Below, piece after piece: positions 51,901 to 62,407 of a stretch of 64,000 nt of DNA. The stretch spans positions 41,508,633-41,572,632 of the forward strand of contig CM043875.1 in NCBI GenBank assembly GCA_023846275.1. The letters run 5' to 3'. This DNA comes from Vanilla planifolia (taxonomy: Eukaryota; Streptophyta; Magnoliopsida; Asparagales; Orchidaceae). Below the pieces are notes generated by a model. It did no database searches, was not told the origin of the DNA, and saw only the letters and a list, made by a program, of their open reading frames with translations. A program made the translations under genes and the position numbers. How positions within the stretch are numbered: position 1 is the stretch's first letter; the number at the start of each line of letters is the position of its first letter.

Positions 51901-52442
51901 AATATATTATTTCTTATTGTATGATTTTATAATTGATCAGTTAAAAATATTTTGCTTGCTTGTACTGTGATAACGCATATGAGGTAACCTTTTAAAGTTA
52001 ACCTTTTTTTTCTTCGCTATTCTTTGGCTATTAAGTGACCATGTTGTCCATCCCCTTTCTCCCCAAACCTATCCTCCATTTAATAGGCTATGTAGCTGTT
52101 ACTGAAGGCAGGCCTTTGAGAGTGTCACGTCTTCCTTGCTGTGGAATTGGTATTGGGTGGTTCTTGTAAGTTCAGTTTTTTAAACCTTATATTGAGTGCT
52201 GTTTCATTGGTTTCTATGTGCCTTTTCTGCAAAGTTGTGGTCTTGTCAAATTGTGCGTCCTTTGAACCCTACCCTTATGTCTAAATCCTCGTTTTCCTTC
52301 TAATGGCTGTTATACTTTTGCAAGATTCGTGGTTGGTTTCTTTCTTGCTGCTATTCCTTGGTATGTTGGAGCATTCATTCTTCTATGTGTTAGAAGAGTT
52401 GATTATAGAGAAAAGCCAGGATATGTTGCTTGTACAATTGCA
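42987..52442 (+). CDS. 60S ribosomal protein L18a-like membrane protein, exons 1-3 (last exon not found)
   Basis: Small plant protein family that carries a ribosomal name by historical annotation but is a Pro/Tyr-rich cytosolic tail followed by a hydrophobic hairpin, not a ribosomal subunit. Exon 1 is 42987-43215 (GFPQPVPPPGA, then YYPHGYQAVPG at its end), exon 2 is 52087-52165 (EGRPLRVSRLPCCGIGIGWF) and exon 3 is 52325-52442 (FFLAAIPWYVGAFILL, then DYREKPGYVACTIA). Phases 1, 2 and 0 fit, giving 142 residues so far. Donors are GTAAAA, GTAAGT and GTAAGT. Family members normally end within about 20 more residues; I did not find that last exon, so it lies in a long third intron beyond, or past the window, or is lost. 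Start chosen at the first ATG in a G+C-rich island. Function is unknown in detail. Confidence 0.88.
43216..46550 (+). other. Intron 1 of L18a-like gene, left part
   Basis: AT-rich intron sequence. A run of 11 G starts near 46135. No recognised transposon domain or gene. Confidence 0.55.
46560..47128 (+). mobile_element. LTR fragment with TATA box, followed by primer-site-like sequence
   Basis: TATAAATAG at about 46612, an AATAAAAG motif near 46728 and, after the last repeat copy, TAGTATCAGGGTGC at about 47130, which resembles the initiator-Met tRNA primer site TGGTATCAGAGC. Together these look like the U3-R-U5 end of an LTR element. The left edge is not defined. It contains the N gap and its flanking duplicate. 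Confidence 0.5.
46934..47128. repeat. 86-bp exact direct repeat flanking a 23-base N gap
   Basis: 46934-47019 and 47043-47128 are identical, separated only by Ns at 47020-47042. This is the pattern expected when two contigs with overlapping ends are placed side by side rather than merged. Confidence 0.9.
47129..47365 (+). mobile_element. 5' part of a gypsy-type gag region interrupted by a LINE
   Basis: Sequence directly after the primer-site-like motif, with an open frame from 47198 (DRDLDHDQSSGNDKEGRGD) of acidic, charged composition as in gag leaders. It stops making sense as gag where LINE reverse transcriptase begins at about 47366 and resumes at 49676. Confidence 0.45.
47366..47885 (+). 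CDS. LINE reverse transcriptase, C-terminal part
   Basis: Starts in the palm: SRGLRQGCPLSPYLF, then the catalytic THLMFADDVMLYA with both Asp residues, then KCSKSNIYFS and CKYLGIPIS, the usual order at the end of plant LINE RT. The N-terminal fingers and first catalytic Asp motif are missing through 5' truncation. A one-base shift near 47870-47885 moves the following domain into another frame, so the polyprotein is broken at this point. Confidence 0.88.
47855..49624 (+). CDS. LINE zf-RVT and RNase H domains
   Basis: A 589-codon open frame continuing the RT after the frameshift. SMAGRLLLIKSVLASLPGYY (from about residue 8) is the RT thumb/connection typical of plant LINEs. The zf-RVT block FLWRVAWTALPT, then a Cys-rich CCCPFGC and HVLWGC lie at about residues 271-315. 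RNase H spans about 430-555 with Asp in NCDAA, Glu in AEYYAA and Asp in LEVDS. The last expected Asp (REAN..AD) reads REANEAAN, so this domain has probably lost full activity. The first ATG is internal to the ancestral protein and is not a true start. Confidence 0.9.
   Translation: MILGRRASMAGRLLLIKSVLASLPGYYLSHCFIPAGVIADLERIMRQFLWNGKSAHHSIHYVQWDLVNRPMDRGGLGIKRLATWQQALAAKHCLRIFTKPDSLWCKSFLARYPTRLVDASYYRGDSNTCKLLRLAAEWVKDNIEWRIADGNRCSFLEDNWLGPCSLARWPTFLNMEVDLSLKVSCLINDQSQWDEDQLQNLFPAVLVDRIKRKPIDLAAVEDRLICPPCEKADTPTNLVYNCMIDAVMHLQHSNLKLGWVWKLKLQPKISLFLWRVAWTALPTRLWLYKRGIASSCCCPFGCNETESLQHVLWGCTYAKAVRSEVTNGLNLEQNFFQQAGIASLMELFDWMASNYRSAAATKMVIMFASMLHSIWLNRNSKVHGDLVLSASQTARLIIHTVQSNHAWENRNHTNPLGLIVTSPSVWSPPPKGWTKINCDAALMMDDYVAVGIIFRDTKGKPIKVFGQIICASTPIMAEYYAAILALHLAKKWIQRDIAIWLEVDSLQTATMLSSVMHYSSVPKGSWLVSMVHAFPDYRITHCYREANEAANWIAEFVSTQRVEFIWDWGMPLPIHFEKILLNDYVFKPP
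49676..50780 (+). pseudogene. Gypsy gag relic, continuation after LINE insertion
   Basis: Frame-broken sequence with the gypsy gag signature KLDSWIDQLENLF near 49900, close to the usual 'EKLDNWL.QLE.YF' block, followed by downstream pieces ending in a Lys/Gln-rich segment and CYVCEHC near 50445, possibly a zinc-knuckle remnant. No pol follows, so the element is truncated. With 47129-47365 it forms the host of the nested LINE. Confidence 0.6.
50820..51200. repeat. T/G-rich cryptically simple sequence
   Basis: Dominated by TTTGGTT, TTGATTT and TTCGATTT variants. It yields a spurious 71-codon open frame full of Phe, Leu and Ile. I see no gene; 51200-52086 is ordinary intron sequence up to the exon 2 acceptor. 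Confidence 0.6.
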
Positions 52443-54273
52443 GTAAGTGCTTTTTTTATTATATTATTTTTTATGCAGGAAATGCATTTTACTATATTGT
52501 TTTTTAATTGAGTTTGTCGGTTCTATCAATGATTTCACTGCTAGCAGCCATTAGTGGGTACAATTTGTTGCCGCATCAGAATAAAGTTTCACTTCATATG
52601 GTTGTTTTCAACGTATTTTTTCTGTTAAATTTGTATACTTCTGTTCTCAAAATGTTGGACATGTTTTCTGTCCTACAAAACGTTTGAATTAGGTTAGAAA
52701 GGACCTTCAGTAAGTGTGTAGCGCATGGTGCATATCCATGAAAGTTTTCCATGTAGTTGAAAAACCTTAAGGGCAAGAATTTTTAATACAAATAACTATA
52801 AACTTATTTTTTTGCTCAAGTGATATGATGTAAATCCTGCTACTTTATCAATGAGAGATAAAGGGAATAAAGTGAATTTGTAGTGGAGGTTATGGATGTA
52901 CTATTTATTCTCCACTTCAGGTTGTAATTTAATTGTTTTTTGAAGCGTAACTATGCTAAACCAAAATAGCTGTTTAAGACACGTATTGTTCCAGCTTTGT
53001 TATCTCTACCCCATTTAAAAATCTAAAGTTGAGGGGAGAGAGAAAGTGGGGTCATACTGTGGTGCTGAAGCAGTTAAGCTCCTGGTTATCTTTGCCCATT
53101 GCAAATTTTTTATTTACCCACATCCTATGCGATGTTGCCATCCAATTACTTCTTTGTCTGTTGAGTACTGTAGTTTTAAACTATTTGTCTATAGTTTATG
53201 CTGTGGAAAAGTCCGATTGATTAAATGAAAAATGTTCTTATGAAAAGATTTATTTTTGCAAGTGAAAAACGAGTTGCTGAGTTGGTTTATTTTCGTTAAG
53301 TGCTTGAAGTCGTCATTAACTATAGTTGCAATTGGAAAGGAGTTTTTGAAAAATTATTTTAACAAAGAGTTTTTAAAAGATTAATTTAAATAGAAAAGAG
53401 AAGTTATGAAAGTTTAACATACTTTTGATGTTGAAATGAAAAGATTGCTTTCAATAAGCATTAAATGATGGCCTTTGAAGCTGAAAAAGGAATTAATGCT
53501 TTTAAAATGGATTTGACGAACACATTCTTAAAATGGTTGGGAAAAACTAAGTAGTTTTTGGTTAACATACATTTGCTAGTCACAATTAGTGACAACTATG
53601 TATTAATTGAAAAATGCAAAACTATTAGAGAACTTTATTTGTTATTATGCTTGTTTTGACTAAATGTTGTAATTAATATATTTAGTTTTAGATCTATTAT
53701 GATGAAATCCCTTATTAAACTTGAATGCCATAATCTATAAATTTAGGTTTATTTTAGTCCCTTTACTAACTTATTAGTAACTACAATTTTGTCAACAAAA
53801 AGTACATCTTATACTCAAGCTTGACTTGTAAGAATATCCATAACTTATACAATATGATAAAGATTTTCAATAGAGATTTGAAGTCCAATTATTATCTAAA
53901 AATCCTTTGTTAATTATTCTAGAGTGTTGGACAACAATTATAATTCCAGATTAAATCATTCAATTTGATTTGTTGAATCGTGATCAGATAGTTTGTTGGT
54001 TCAAAAAACCCCAGAACTATTATTGCTCCAAAATTGTGTAAGGTCTTTGGTAGTTTAGGCTTGATTTTATTGAATAATCTCATTAGAAAAAATATGACCA
54101 ATTTAATCTTCTCTCATAAACTTTTGATGTAGAACCTACGACATTATAAAAAGATAATATATTTATTACATGGGTTGGCTGCATTTTATAAGCTCATCAC
54201 ATGAAGCATGACAAAGATAAATATTATAAAAAAATCATAGTTTAATTTGATAGTTTGGGCAAATCATGAGTTA
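52443..54273. other. Intron or downstream region of the L18a-like gene
   Basis: AT-rich sequence after the exon 3 donor GTAAGT. The frame stays open for 23 more codons and would add a hydrophobic tail (AVSAFFIILFFMQ) if the intron were retained. I see no matching final exon, no transposon domain and no other gene. Confidence 0.5.
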
Positions 54274-54641
54274 TGTTAGAACTATTTTGTTCTACTCTCA
54301 GAATTTGTTTTAGGTAGCTTCTAGGTGAGTCATTCGTAAAGAGTAATTGATTGTTACTATTGAGTTATTAATGGATGATTATTGGTACTTATATTTATGG
54401 GTATAATTTTTAATGTATGTATGTTCTCTATAAATATAGAGAAAATATATAATAAAATAATTTTTTTTATTGATTTTGAATTATATTCCCCTTTTCCTTT
54501 TGCTTGGTGACAAGAATAGGAAAAGTTTGGTGACCAACCCTTGGAGGAGGCTTAGTGGCCAACTACATTGTCAAACTTTGGTAAGTATGATTCTTCTCAA
54601 TTTCTTGTCCATTCTTCCCTATGTCTCCAATCACCTCTACA
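54274..54641 (+). repeat. LTR, 368 bp, TG...CA
   Basis: Begins TGTTAGAACT and ends CTCTACA. Contains CTATAAATATAG near 54429 as TATA box and AATAAAATAA near 54452 as poly(A) signal, and is followed five bases later by the primer site. No second copy seen in the window. Confidence 0.65.
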
Positions 54642-54646
54642 TTAAG

Positions 54647-54659
54647 TGGTATCAGAGTC
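54647..54659 (+). other. Primer-binding site, initiator-Met tRNA type
   Basis: TGGTATCAGAGTC, matching the motif complementary to the 3' end of initiator Met tRNA used by most plant LTR retrotransposons, with one change from the usual TGGTATCAGAGCC. Confidence 0.8.
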
Positions 54660-55591
54660 AATTCAAGTATTTCGGATATTGCTTATTCTACTCCCCTTGC
54701 ATTGTTTTGTCGACACCCGTGCGTGCGTGTCACACTGTTTATGTCGTACAACCTATCAATCTTTATCTTTGCACGTGTCTATGTGTCTTGTCATGCCTGT
54801 TTGGTCTCTTTTGCTCACTATACCCACCTACTCGCCTAGGCCCACAACCGCTTCGGCATTCGTTTGCCCCTACCAGCATCCCCATTCAGCACCTAGGTGT
54901 GCTCCTTCTTGCCTTGGCTGGCATTCACTCTTTAACTGTGCTTACACACTTGCTTCTATATCACACAGTTCCACCCTCGAGCATCTGCATGCATTTTTGC
55001 TGGTCAGTTTTGTGTTAGCTTCCAATCCATGCATGCCTCCCATACTAGCTTGTGTGGTAGAACTGCAACTTTTTTATTTCCTATATTATTTTAAGGGTTC
55101 CAAGTAGACATTGTGGATTTCAAGATTTCAAGGATTTTTTTTTGGAAGGAAATCAACTTCAAAATCAAGGTGGCTTACTTCAAGGAATAAGATAATGAAG
55201 GCTTAGCGAGTTGGGATTTTGTTTTTGTCGAATTTGAGTGAGTTTTGTTAACTCTAGATTTTATTATTTTTTGAAGTTTGATTTGGATGTTATCTCTATT
55301 TTAAGCAAGGTTGTGTGTTGTCTTTTGAAAATTCTATGAACTATGTAATTTGCTACTAATTAGCTAACTCCCCCTTCACAAACTATGCCCATGCCTTTAA
55401 CTAATCCAAAGCTTGAGTGAAAATCTTGAGAATGTGTGATTCACTTTAATAGTTTTCAGAGTGTGCTGATTAAGTTTAAAATTTGAAATTAATCTCTAAA
55501 TCTTTTATTTGGTATAAGGTAAAACATGCTTGTTATTACTAGTTTATATGTTGTTACTTCTATGTATACAAATCTCTATTTGTTATTTTAG

Positions 55592-55594
<3 letters not shown>

Positions 55595-55665
<71 letters not shown>
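55595..55665. repeat. (AT)n microsatellite, about 35 units
   Basis: An uninterrupted AT dinucleotide run of about 71 bases inside the LTR element leader. Confidence 0.95.
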
Positions 55666-55668
<3 letters not shown>

Positions 55669-56229
55669 TTATATAATATTTGTGTAATTTATTGTTTTTT
55701 TAATTATTTTATTATTAAAATTAGCATCTTTTTTAATTTTCTTCACTAGTTAAATTTTGTATTCTCAAAATGTCTCAAAGGGCTGCACCTATAGAACATA
55801 TAGAGTATTTAACAAAAGTAGTAGAGCATCTTTCACAAATTTATGCATAACTTTCAAATTTAATCCAAGATGTAACTAGTGACCAAATATAAGTTGTTAT
55901 ATAAAATATGCAAATATAAATGTAAACTTTTATGCCCAATTTAGAAACTCAAATATAAGAATTCATATTGACTTTTCAAATTAAATAAAGGAACCCCACT
56001 CCACCTATTTATGCGATCGAGGAAGGAGAAAATGTTTGAAATCATATAAGAAGGGATGCGAACCATAAGAAAAGATTATACTTAGGAACCTCTATGAGAT
56101 TGAAGACGAAGATGGAGAAGTATATAACCTTGGTACAAGAATAAAGACTTTGGGAGGGTGAATAGTCATAAGAATAACTTTAGGAATTAGCAAGGGGAGG
56201 AACCCTCTAGAGGACTTAAGATTGAGACG

Positions 56230-56535
56230 CTTTTTTTTGATGGACATGTTAGATTTAATTGTTGGTTCTACATATTTCTTCAAGATTGATCTTAAGAGTG
56301 GTTGTCATTAGATTACGATTAGAACAGAGAATGAATGAAAAACTATATTTAAGATGTATGATGGGTTATATGAGTTATTCTTGCCATTTGATTTGTCAAA
56401 TGCCCTCAGTACTTTTATGAGACTCATAAATATCATTCTTAGATCTTTTATAGAAAAATTCTTGGTGGTTTATTTTGATGACATATTGATATACAGTGTT
56501 GATGAAAATAAGCATTTGGAACATACTCTCCCCTA
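56230..56535 (+). pseudogene. Gypsy reverse transcriptase fragment
   Basis: The frame reads YFFKIDLKSG, then after damage [37 protein letters not shown] and KHLEHTL. The FDD catalytic site is kept. One in-frame stop precedes the longest open part (56354-56536). The sequence changes to LINE ORF1-type material directly after it. Confidence 0.85.
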
Positions 56536-56549
56536 AACTCAAAAACTTT

Positions 56550-57870
56550 GGTGGACCTTGGCAGAACTTCAACAAGATGTTGGCAGACCTTCGGCTCCAA
56601 GGCTAGGAAAACGAGGGTGGTGGAAGGACGGTGGTGACATCAAAGCAGAATGAATCGCCCACTTGTCCTATCTAATACAAAGATGAATGTCTGAATGTAG
56701 TGATTGGGACTCAAAATCAGATTCAATCGAGCCCCAGCAATGACTCAATTGGAACTCCAAGCAGGGAAACAGGCATTGTGCTTGCTGTCCAATCCCAAAC
56801 TAATCCATTAGACAGGAAAGGTGATAAACAGAAGCTGAAAGGGATTGATAGTGCTGTGAATGTGTTAAACTATCCTCCTGGTTTGTCCTCATGTGATTTT
56901 AGCTGCAATTAAGGATGGAATTGCACGGGATGATTGTATTGAGAATTTAACTCAGCTCATGTATGCTGAGGAGGTCCATTGTTCCTCTCCTGCCATGTGC
57001 ATGGCAAGTGTTTGTTTCACTGCCACAATGAGGAATTACCAGTGCAGTTAAGAATTTGATTTGGCATAAATTATGCAGTCTGAAAAGGAGGACAATGCCA
57101 ATGCTCTATGAGCTTCCCTGTAGAAGGTGAAATCATTCAAGGAGGCTTTGGCAAGCACCTATGAACAGGACGACACTACAAAGGAGAATGTATCAAAACA
57201 CTGAAACAACTGACAAATTGTTACATAAAGGATCGGTAATACGTGTGAAGAGGCTACTGATAAGCAGGTGGAACTCCCTAAATATGATTAGGTTGGGCGG
57301 CTCTATGGAGGTCATTTGTCCTTTCTTCGGCTGGCTCGAGAGCTCAATAAACGATGATGCAACTTCCAGGTTTTAAAATGCTTGACATGGGTAAATGTTG
57401 CATGGTTTTTCACTTCACTAACATAAAGGACAAATATTTAGAATGGCATGGTGATCCTTGGGCTTTTAGGGGCCATGTCTTGGGCTCCGATAAATTGACA
57501 CCTAAGTTCATATCTAGTAGATCAACGATAATGTCTACACCAACATGGATTTGGTTGTCAGAACTACCTTTCATTTGTTAGGATACTGTTAATCTACTTT
57601 GTATTGCTTTTGTCATAGGTGAGCCAATCCAAATTGAAGGTTGGACTTCTGGGATGGAGAGGACAATCCATGCTCAGGTTTGTGTTCGTGCTAACCTATT
57701 GACGATGCTATTATTTTGGATGTTTTTGGAGGGAAGATTGGGATTCACCTTATAGAGGTTCAAATATGAGGATTTTCCCATCAATTGTTTTGAACATAGG
57801 AAGATTGGTCATTCGTTTGGAGCTAGTATGAATAGTAATATTGGTAATAGTGTTGTAACGAGATTCAACA
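56550..57870 (+). pseudogene. LINE ORF1 relic (DUF4283 and zinc-knuckle region)
   Basis: Across several frames the plus strand reads GRLYGGHLSFLRLARELNKR, CNFQVLKCLTW, DPWAFRGHVLG and TPTWIWLSELPF, then GEPIQIEGWTSGMER and CFEHRKIGHS. This is the order of the DUF4283 domain and following zinc-knuckle domain of plant LINE ORF1 proteins, which coat the element RNA. Multiple stops and frameshifts are present. The stretch at 56550-57100 is probably its N-terminal part but has few recognisable motifs. Confidence 0.75.
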
Positions 57871-57929
57871 AGAGGTAATAGGGGGCCCTTCTTGAATAGT
57901 AAACAAAAGAAGGGGATGAGGGTTCCTTG

Positions 57930-60900
57930 ATAATAATAATTGGCCAAAGCCTATAATATGCACTCTTTAAGGAAGTTCATACGGAACAATTTGGGAAGAG
58001 ACATACCCCAATCTCATACAAAATCATACACAACAGCTCGGTGTGCAATCCAATCTGTAGCTACAATAACTTCCCTCATAATATTAGATAACTTGTAAGA
58101 TGCCAAGCCATGAATGAAAGAAACAGCATTTGTGATATCTGAACAGGTGGTGGTGATGGTGAGCACGATTGATTGCTTGAATGAGTATCAGATTCAATCC
58201 ATACTACGTGGTATTTGGAATTGGACCTTTAATAGATGAATTGCTTCAAGTATGACCAACTTTTCCATAGCTAATGACGAAGTCGAATAAATCACCTTGT
58301 CTGCAAATGGTAGGGGTGTTATCCCGTGTATCTCATATATCTATTCTAATTCCGACTTTATCCTTGTCATGAATGGTTGTGTTGCAATTGATTTTCGGGT
58401 AGCCAATGAGTGGTGGAGAGCATAGTGAAGAAGCACTAACATTCAACCTAAATTGGTTGTAGTGGTTCCAATGTTTCATAGCTAACGAATTGAAATATTC
58501 AAATGTAGAATTAAATGCAACTCATACAAGGAATGATGCTTACCTAAATAAATTGTATCATTCTTATTTCTTCATAAGTAATAAAGTGTGTAGGCTACAC
58601 AGGCAATGGCTAAACTTGAATCAAGTTTCTGCTAATTAACAACCATCTGTCGTAATAAATCTTGAAAAGAACAGATTCTAGTATAGATATTCACATTCGG
58701 TTGGAAGAAACCTGATTAAAAAATCATCAGCCAGACCTCATTGGCTATGGAATAATTCTAAAATGCGTTGAGGAGTTCACGAAGCCTGCAACCCAACAGA
58801 CAAGCAATTGTGGTGGAAATTGTTCTATTAATCAGCCAAGAATGTGTAGGTATAGCATTAACACAAATCCTCCATAGAAAAGTTTGAACACAAGGTTGGA
58901 TCATGACTTTTCAAATCTACGTAGCTTTTAGTCGTACTTTTGGTTGCAGTTTTAGCAAGCTGTAATATACTTTGAATTTGGTGCAATGTCCTCATTAATT
59001 TTATAACAAAGCTGTTCAACGTTTGCTGAATTAGCCTGAGTGAATGATTCTTTCTATCAAATCAGATGCACAAAATTGCTAGAGTTTCTTCGTATCCTAC
59101 CTGTCATGTTTCTTTACCAAATCACTTATGCTGGATGGGAGATTCCTGCACATATTAATGAATGTTGGCCATTTGGATAAGGAATGTGGGCCTATCTAGT
59201 TTTCAAATAGGAACGAGATTTGACCTCCACCATTGTGCCACATTGTGTTATTATCTACCCATGGTGCAATAAGATAAGGAAGTTTATATGTTTGTGAGCC
59301 CCCATGGGGAAACTGAAGTTCTCAGGCTTTGGAGAATATTTAGCCCAAAAAGGCTTTCTTCCTTAGCAAACAATTGTCTATAGTGCTTTACAATCAATGC
59401 AGTTTGCCAAATATCGAGCTTCTGGATTCCAAGCCCACTTAGTTCTATAGGTAAAGCAACGAAGTCCCAATTAATATAATAGATGGCATTCTTGTTGTTG
59501 CACCCATTCTAGAGGTAATAGTGAATTAGCTGCTCCAACTTTGAAATGATACTAGTAGGAAGTAACGTATGTGCAAGATAATAAATAGGAATTACTATTA
59601 AAATATAATTTATCATTACAATCCAATTGGCCATAGAGAGAGAATAGATCGCCTAAGTTGATGTTTGTATTGTAATGTGTTGTATGATAAACTTGAAGTT
59701 TTTTTATGTAACTTTGTTGCAACAATGAGAATATCGAGATACTTGAGATGGGTAGCTTGTTTTATATGTAGTTTCCCTGCAATCATCTTCTTATACTTAT
59801 TCTCCATTAATGACTACATAGTACACTAGATTTGTTAAAGTTTTCCAATTGACTTGAAGGTTGGCCATATTGTTCAATGATGTTTCGTATGGTTTGGGCC
59901 ACTATGCATATAGCTAGTGCATAAATCATGATGTCATTGCAAAGAGAAGATGTGTAATCAATGAAGATTTTAGGTATATTCTAAAATTAATAGGAGCTCT
60001 TAGTGATAGATGTGCCTATAAAGGTACTTAGACACAATAGAAAAAAGGTAAGTGGAGGGTGGATATCATTATCGAATCCCTCTAGTTGTTTCAATCCAAT
60101 GCGTATGAACTCACATTACACATGATTCCTAAGCATAGTGCAGTGATGCAAGCTCGTACCCAATTACATCTCATATATGGAACCACAATCGTTGAAGCAT
60201 GTATAAGACAAAATCCTAGCTTTGTCACATATTTGGTCAATATAAATTTTCAAAGCCACGAGTCCTTTTATGTAAAGCAGTGCATGTGGTGCGTCATTTC
60301 CTGGATAAGAAAGATATTATCTGAAATAGCTCAATCTGGGACGAAAGCAACTTGCTCTTTTGTGCAATAAGATCCAGAAGAATATGTTTAAAACGAATCA
60401 CCATAATCTTAACCATAATTTTATAGATTACATTGCATAAGCTAATTGATTGAAATTGTTTGGGTTTAGATGTTCCTTGAACTGTAGGAATGAGGACAAT
60501 AAGTGTATCTTTCTATTTTTTAGATGCATAACTTTCCTCAAAAAATTGTTAGATAGTGGTGTAAATATCAACATGAGTAATACTCTAATGTTTACAAATA
60601 AATTTTATAGAGACCTTGTCCATGCCAGGGGTTTTATTCCTTTTGATGAAAAATGCAACAAATTTAATCTTCTCTTCAATAATAAGAACAAGGGCAGCTA
60701 TCGAATTCGTTGTAAGTGTTCAAGAAGGCACAAAGGTAGGTAAAAAGTTATGGTTTGGGTGGCCAACACTATTTATTATGGAAGAATTGAATATGACATT
60801 TATTGATAGTTGTTTAGGATGTTACAAAATAACTTGCACTGTCTTTTAGTTGATGAATATAAGTTATTCTTGAATATGCTTCTAGTTATCGCATGAAAGA

Positions 60901-62100
60901 AACAAGGCCCAATTCAATTTTGTTTCTATTGCAATGCTAAACCTTTATGATAATCAAATATTTGGTTTGCTAAATGCACATTATTCGAGATAGTTAGGCA
61001 TGATTCATACTCTTTTAGTTAGAGTTCTTGTATTTCTATTCTAATTGATGAGGTTTTCATAAGGCATTTGTAATATCTATTGCGCTCTATCTTTTAAAAG
61101 CTTTCATGCCTTGTCAAACTTGGTTGATAGATTCCTTATGGTTGGCTTCTTGAATACCTTTGTCATGCTGCATGTATAATGCTAGTAAATTGTGGAAACG
61201 TTAGCTATATATTTTCAAATTGAGTACTCTGATTAACTTTGCCAAGCGTAAGCTGCTAAAATTGAATTAATAAGGGATAGTTTTTTGATCCGAGATGAGG
61301 CAAGTAACTGTTGAGCCCTAGAAAGCTTGTCTTTCATTGATATTCAAGAATGCCTTATCAAGTATTTCATATATTTGTGTATTTTTCTTTATTGTTACAC
61401 CAAGTAAAATGATTGTTGATGAACCCAAGATCATGTAAATCTAAATCATGAATGAACCTAACAAATTATTGTTGAGGTTAGCCAAAATTTAGTCCCCTCT
61501 TTTTCTTTTGTTGAGAGAGCAATACATTAAAATCACTAGTAACTAGAAGTGACCTTTCAAATTTAGTAGCTCTTTTGATTTGATCCTAAGCAACTTGTCT
61601 GACAATATGATCAGTAGAGGCATAAATTGCATAATAGTTTCACTTATAAATATTTTTTGAGTTTAGTTGTAAAGTAACAACTTGTGAAGTAGGTTCAAGA
61701 ATTTCAAATTGAACTTAATTTTGTTGTAAAATAGCAATATCACCCGACAATCTAGCTGCAGATTGTATGAAGAAATTTCAATTGTGTCCAGTAACCAGTC
61801 TATATCTCACCTAGTAAATGTCTCAATTCTAGTTTCTAGTTATAGCTATAGTAAAAATTTTGTTCTCTTTGAAAAGTTGTTAAAAATAAGTGCATGATTT
61901 GGTGGCTTTAATTTTATGAATATTCCAAGTAGAATGCAATCATATGTATCAGTTTGATCACAAACAAGTAACCAAATATAGAAGATCATATCTCTTTTAA
62001 AAGCAATATGAGCTCTGCAGCAATTGAAAGGTTTGAATTCCATTCTTCTGGATAACTGGAATAAACAGGACCAGCAATTTTGAATGCAAATTTTTTCTGG
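57930..62100 (-). mobile_element. Nearly full-length mutated LINE ORF2 (endonuclease-RT-zf-RVT-RNase H)
   Basis: Read on the minus strand: endonuclease start near 62050-61950 (AHIAFKRDMIFY), its middle at about 61640-61390 (YASTDHIVRQ, SDFNVLL, DLHDLGFINNHFTWCNNK), RT start at about 60560-60390 (VLIPTVQ, FQSISLCNVIYKI), RT end at about 59810-59620 (IAGKLHIKQATHLKYLDI), the thumb/zf-RVT approach at 59580-59280, and RNase H traces at 58420-58050 (GYPKINC, VWIESD). The 3' end near 57935 matches the 3' tail of the LINE at 47366-49669. Stops and frameshifts occur throughout. Confidence 0.8.
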
Positions 62101-62407
62101 ATTTTGGACCAACAGAAAACAAACAAGTTAGAAGCTGCTCAGCATGGTAAGGTTCATTCCCATGCTTTCAGTGCCAATGAAAAGTCAACAATACCTCAAG
62201 CATTTTGTGCATTTAGTAGTGAATGTACACTTTAATAAAGCTTCGATTTTGAGCCAAAAAGAGCAGTAGCACAGCAATTTGCTTTCTAGCAAGAACAGAC
62301 GCTTATAAGTAGAGAACCACCTGCACTCCAAGCGAAATCTGATTTTGAGGAGTTGGCCTTTATTATAAATCGAGAGCGAGTCAATATATTCCAAGCCGCG
62401 AAGGAGC

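Larger units (their letters stand above)
54274..56540 (+). mobile_element. Truncated Ty3/gypsy element with LTR, primer site, gag start and RT
   Basis: LTR 54274-54641, primer-binding site at 54647, a leader of about 1.1 kb, a gag-like start near 55771 (MSQRAAPIEHIEYL), then decayed sequence leading straight into gypsy RT at 56230-56530 ([37 protein letters not shown]). Protease, RNase H, integrase and the 3' LTR are missing. An (AT)n run sits in the leader. Confidence 0.75.

Noticed and set aside
42987..52442. True ribosomal protein L18a
   Set aside because: The sequence matches the plant 'L18a-like' membrane family (CCGIGIGWF, REKPGY), not the ribosomal L18a fold.
54470..55107. Plus-strand ORFs of 153-182 codons
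   Set aside because: They lie across the LTR end, primer site and leader of a retroelement in overlapping frames; Cys/Leu/His-rich with no gag or pol motifs.
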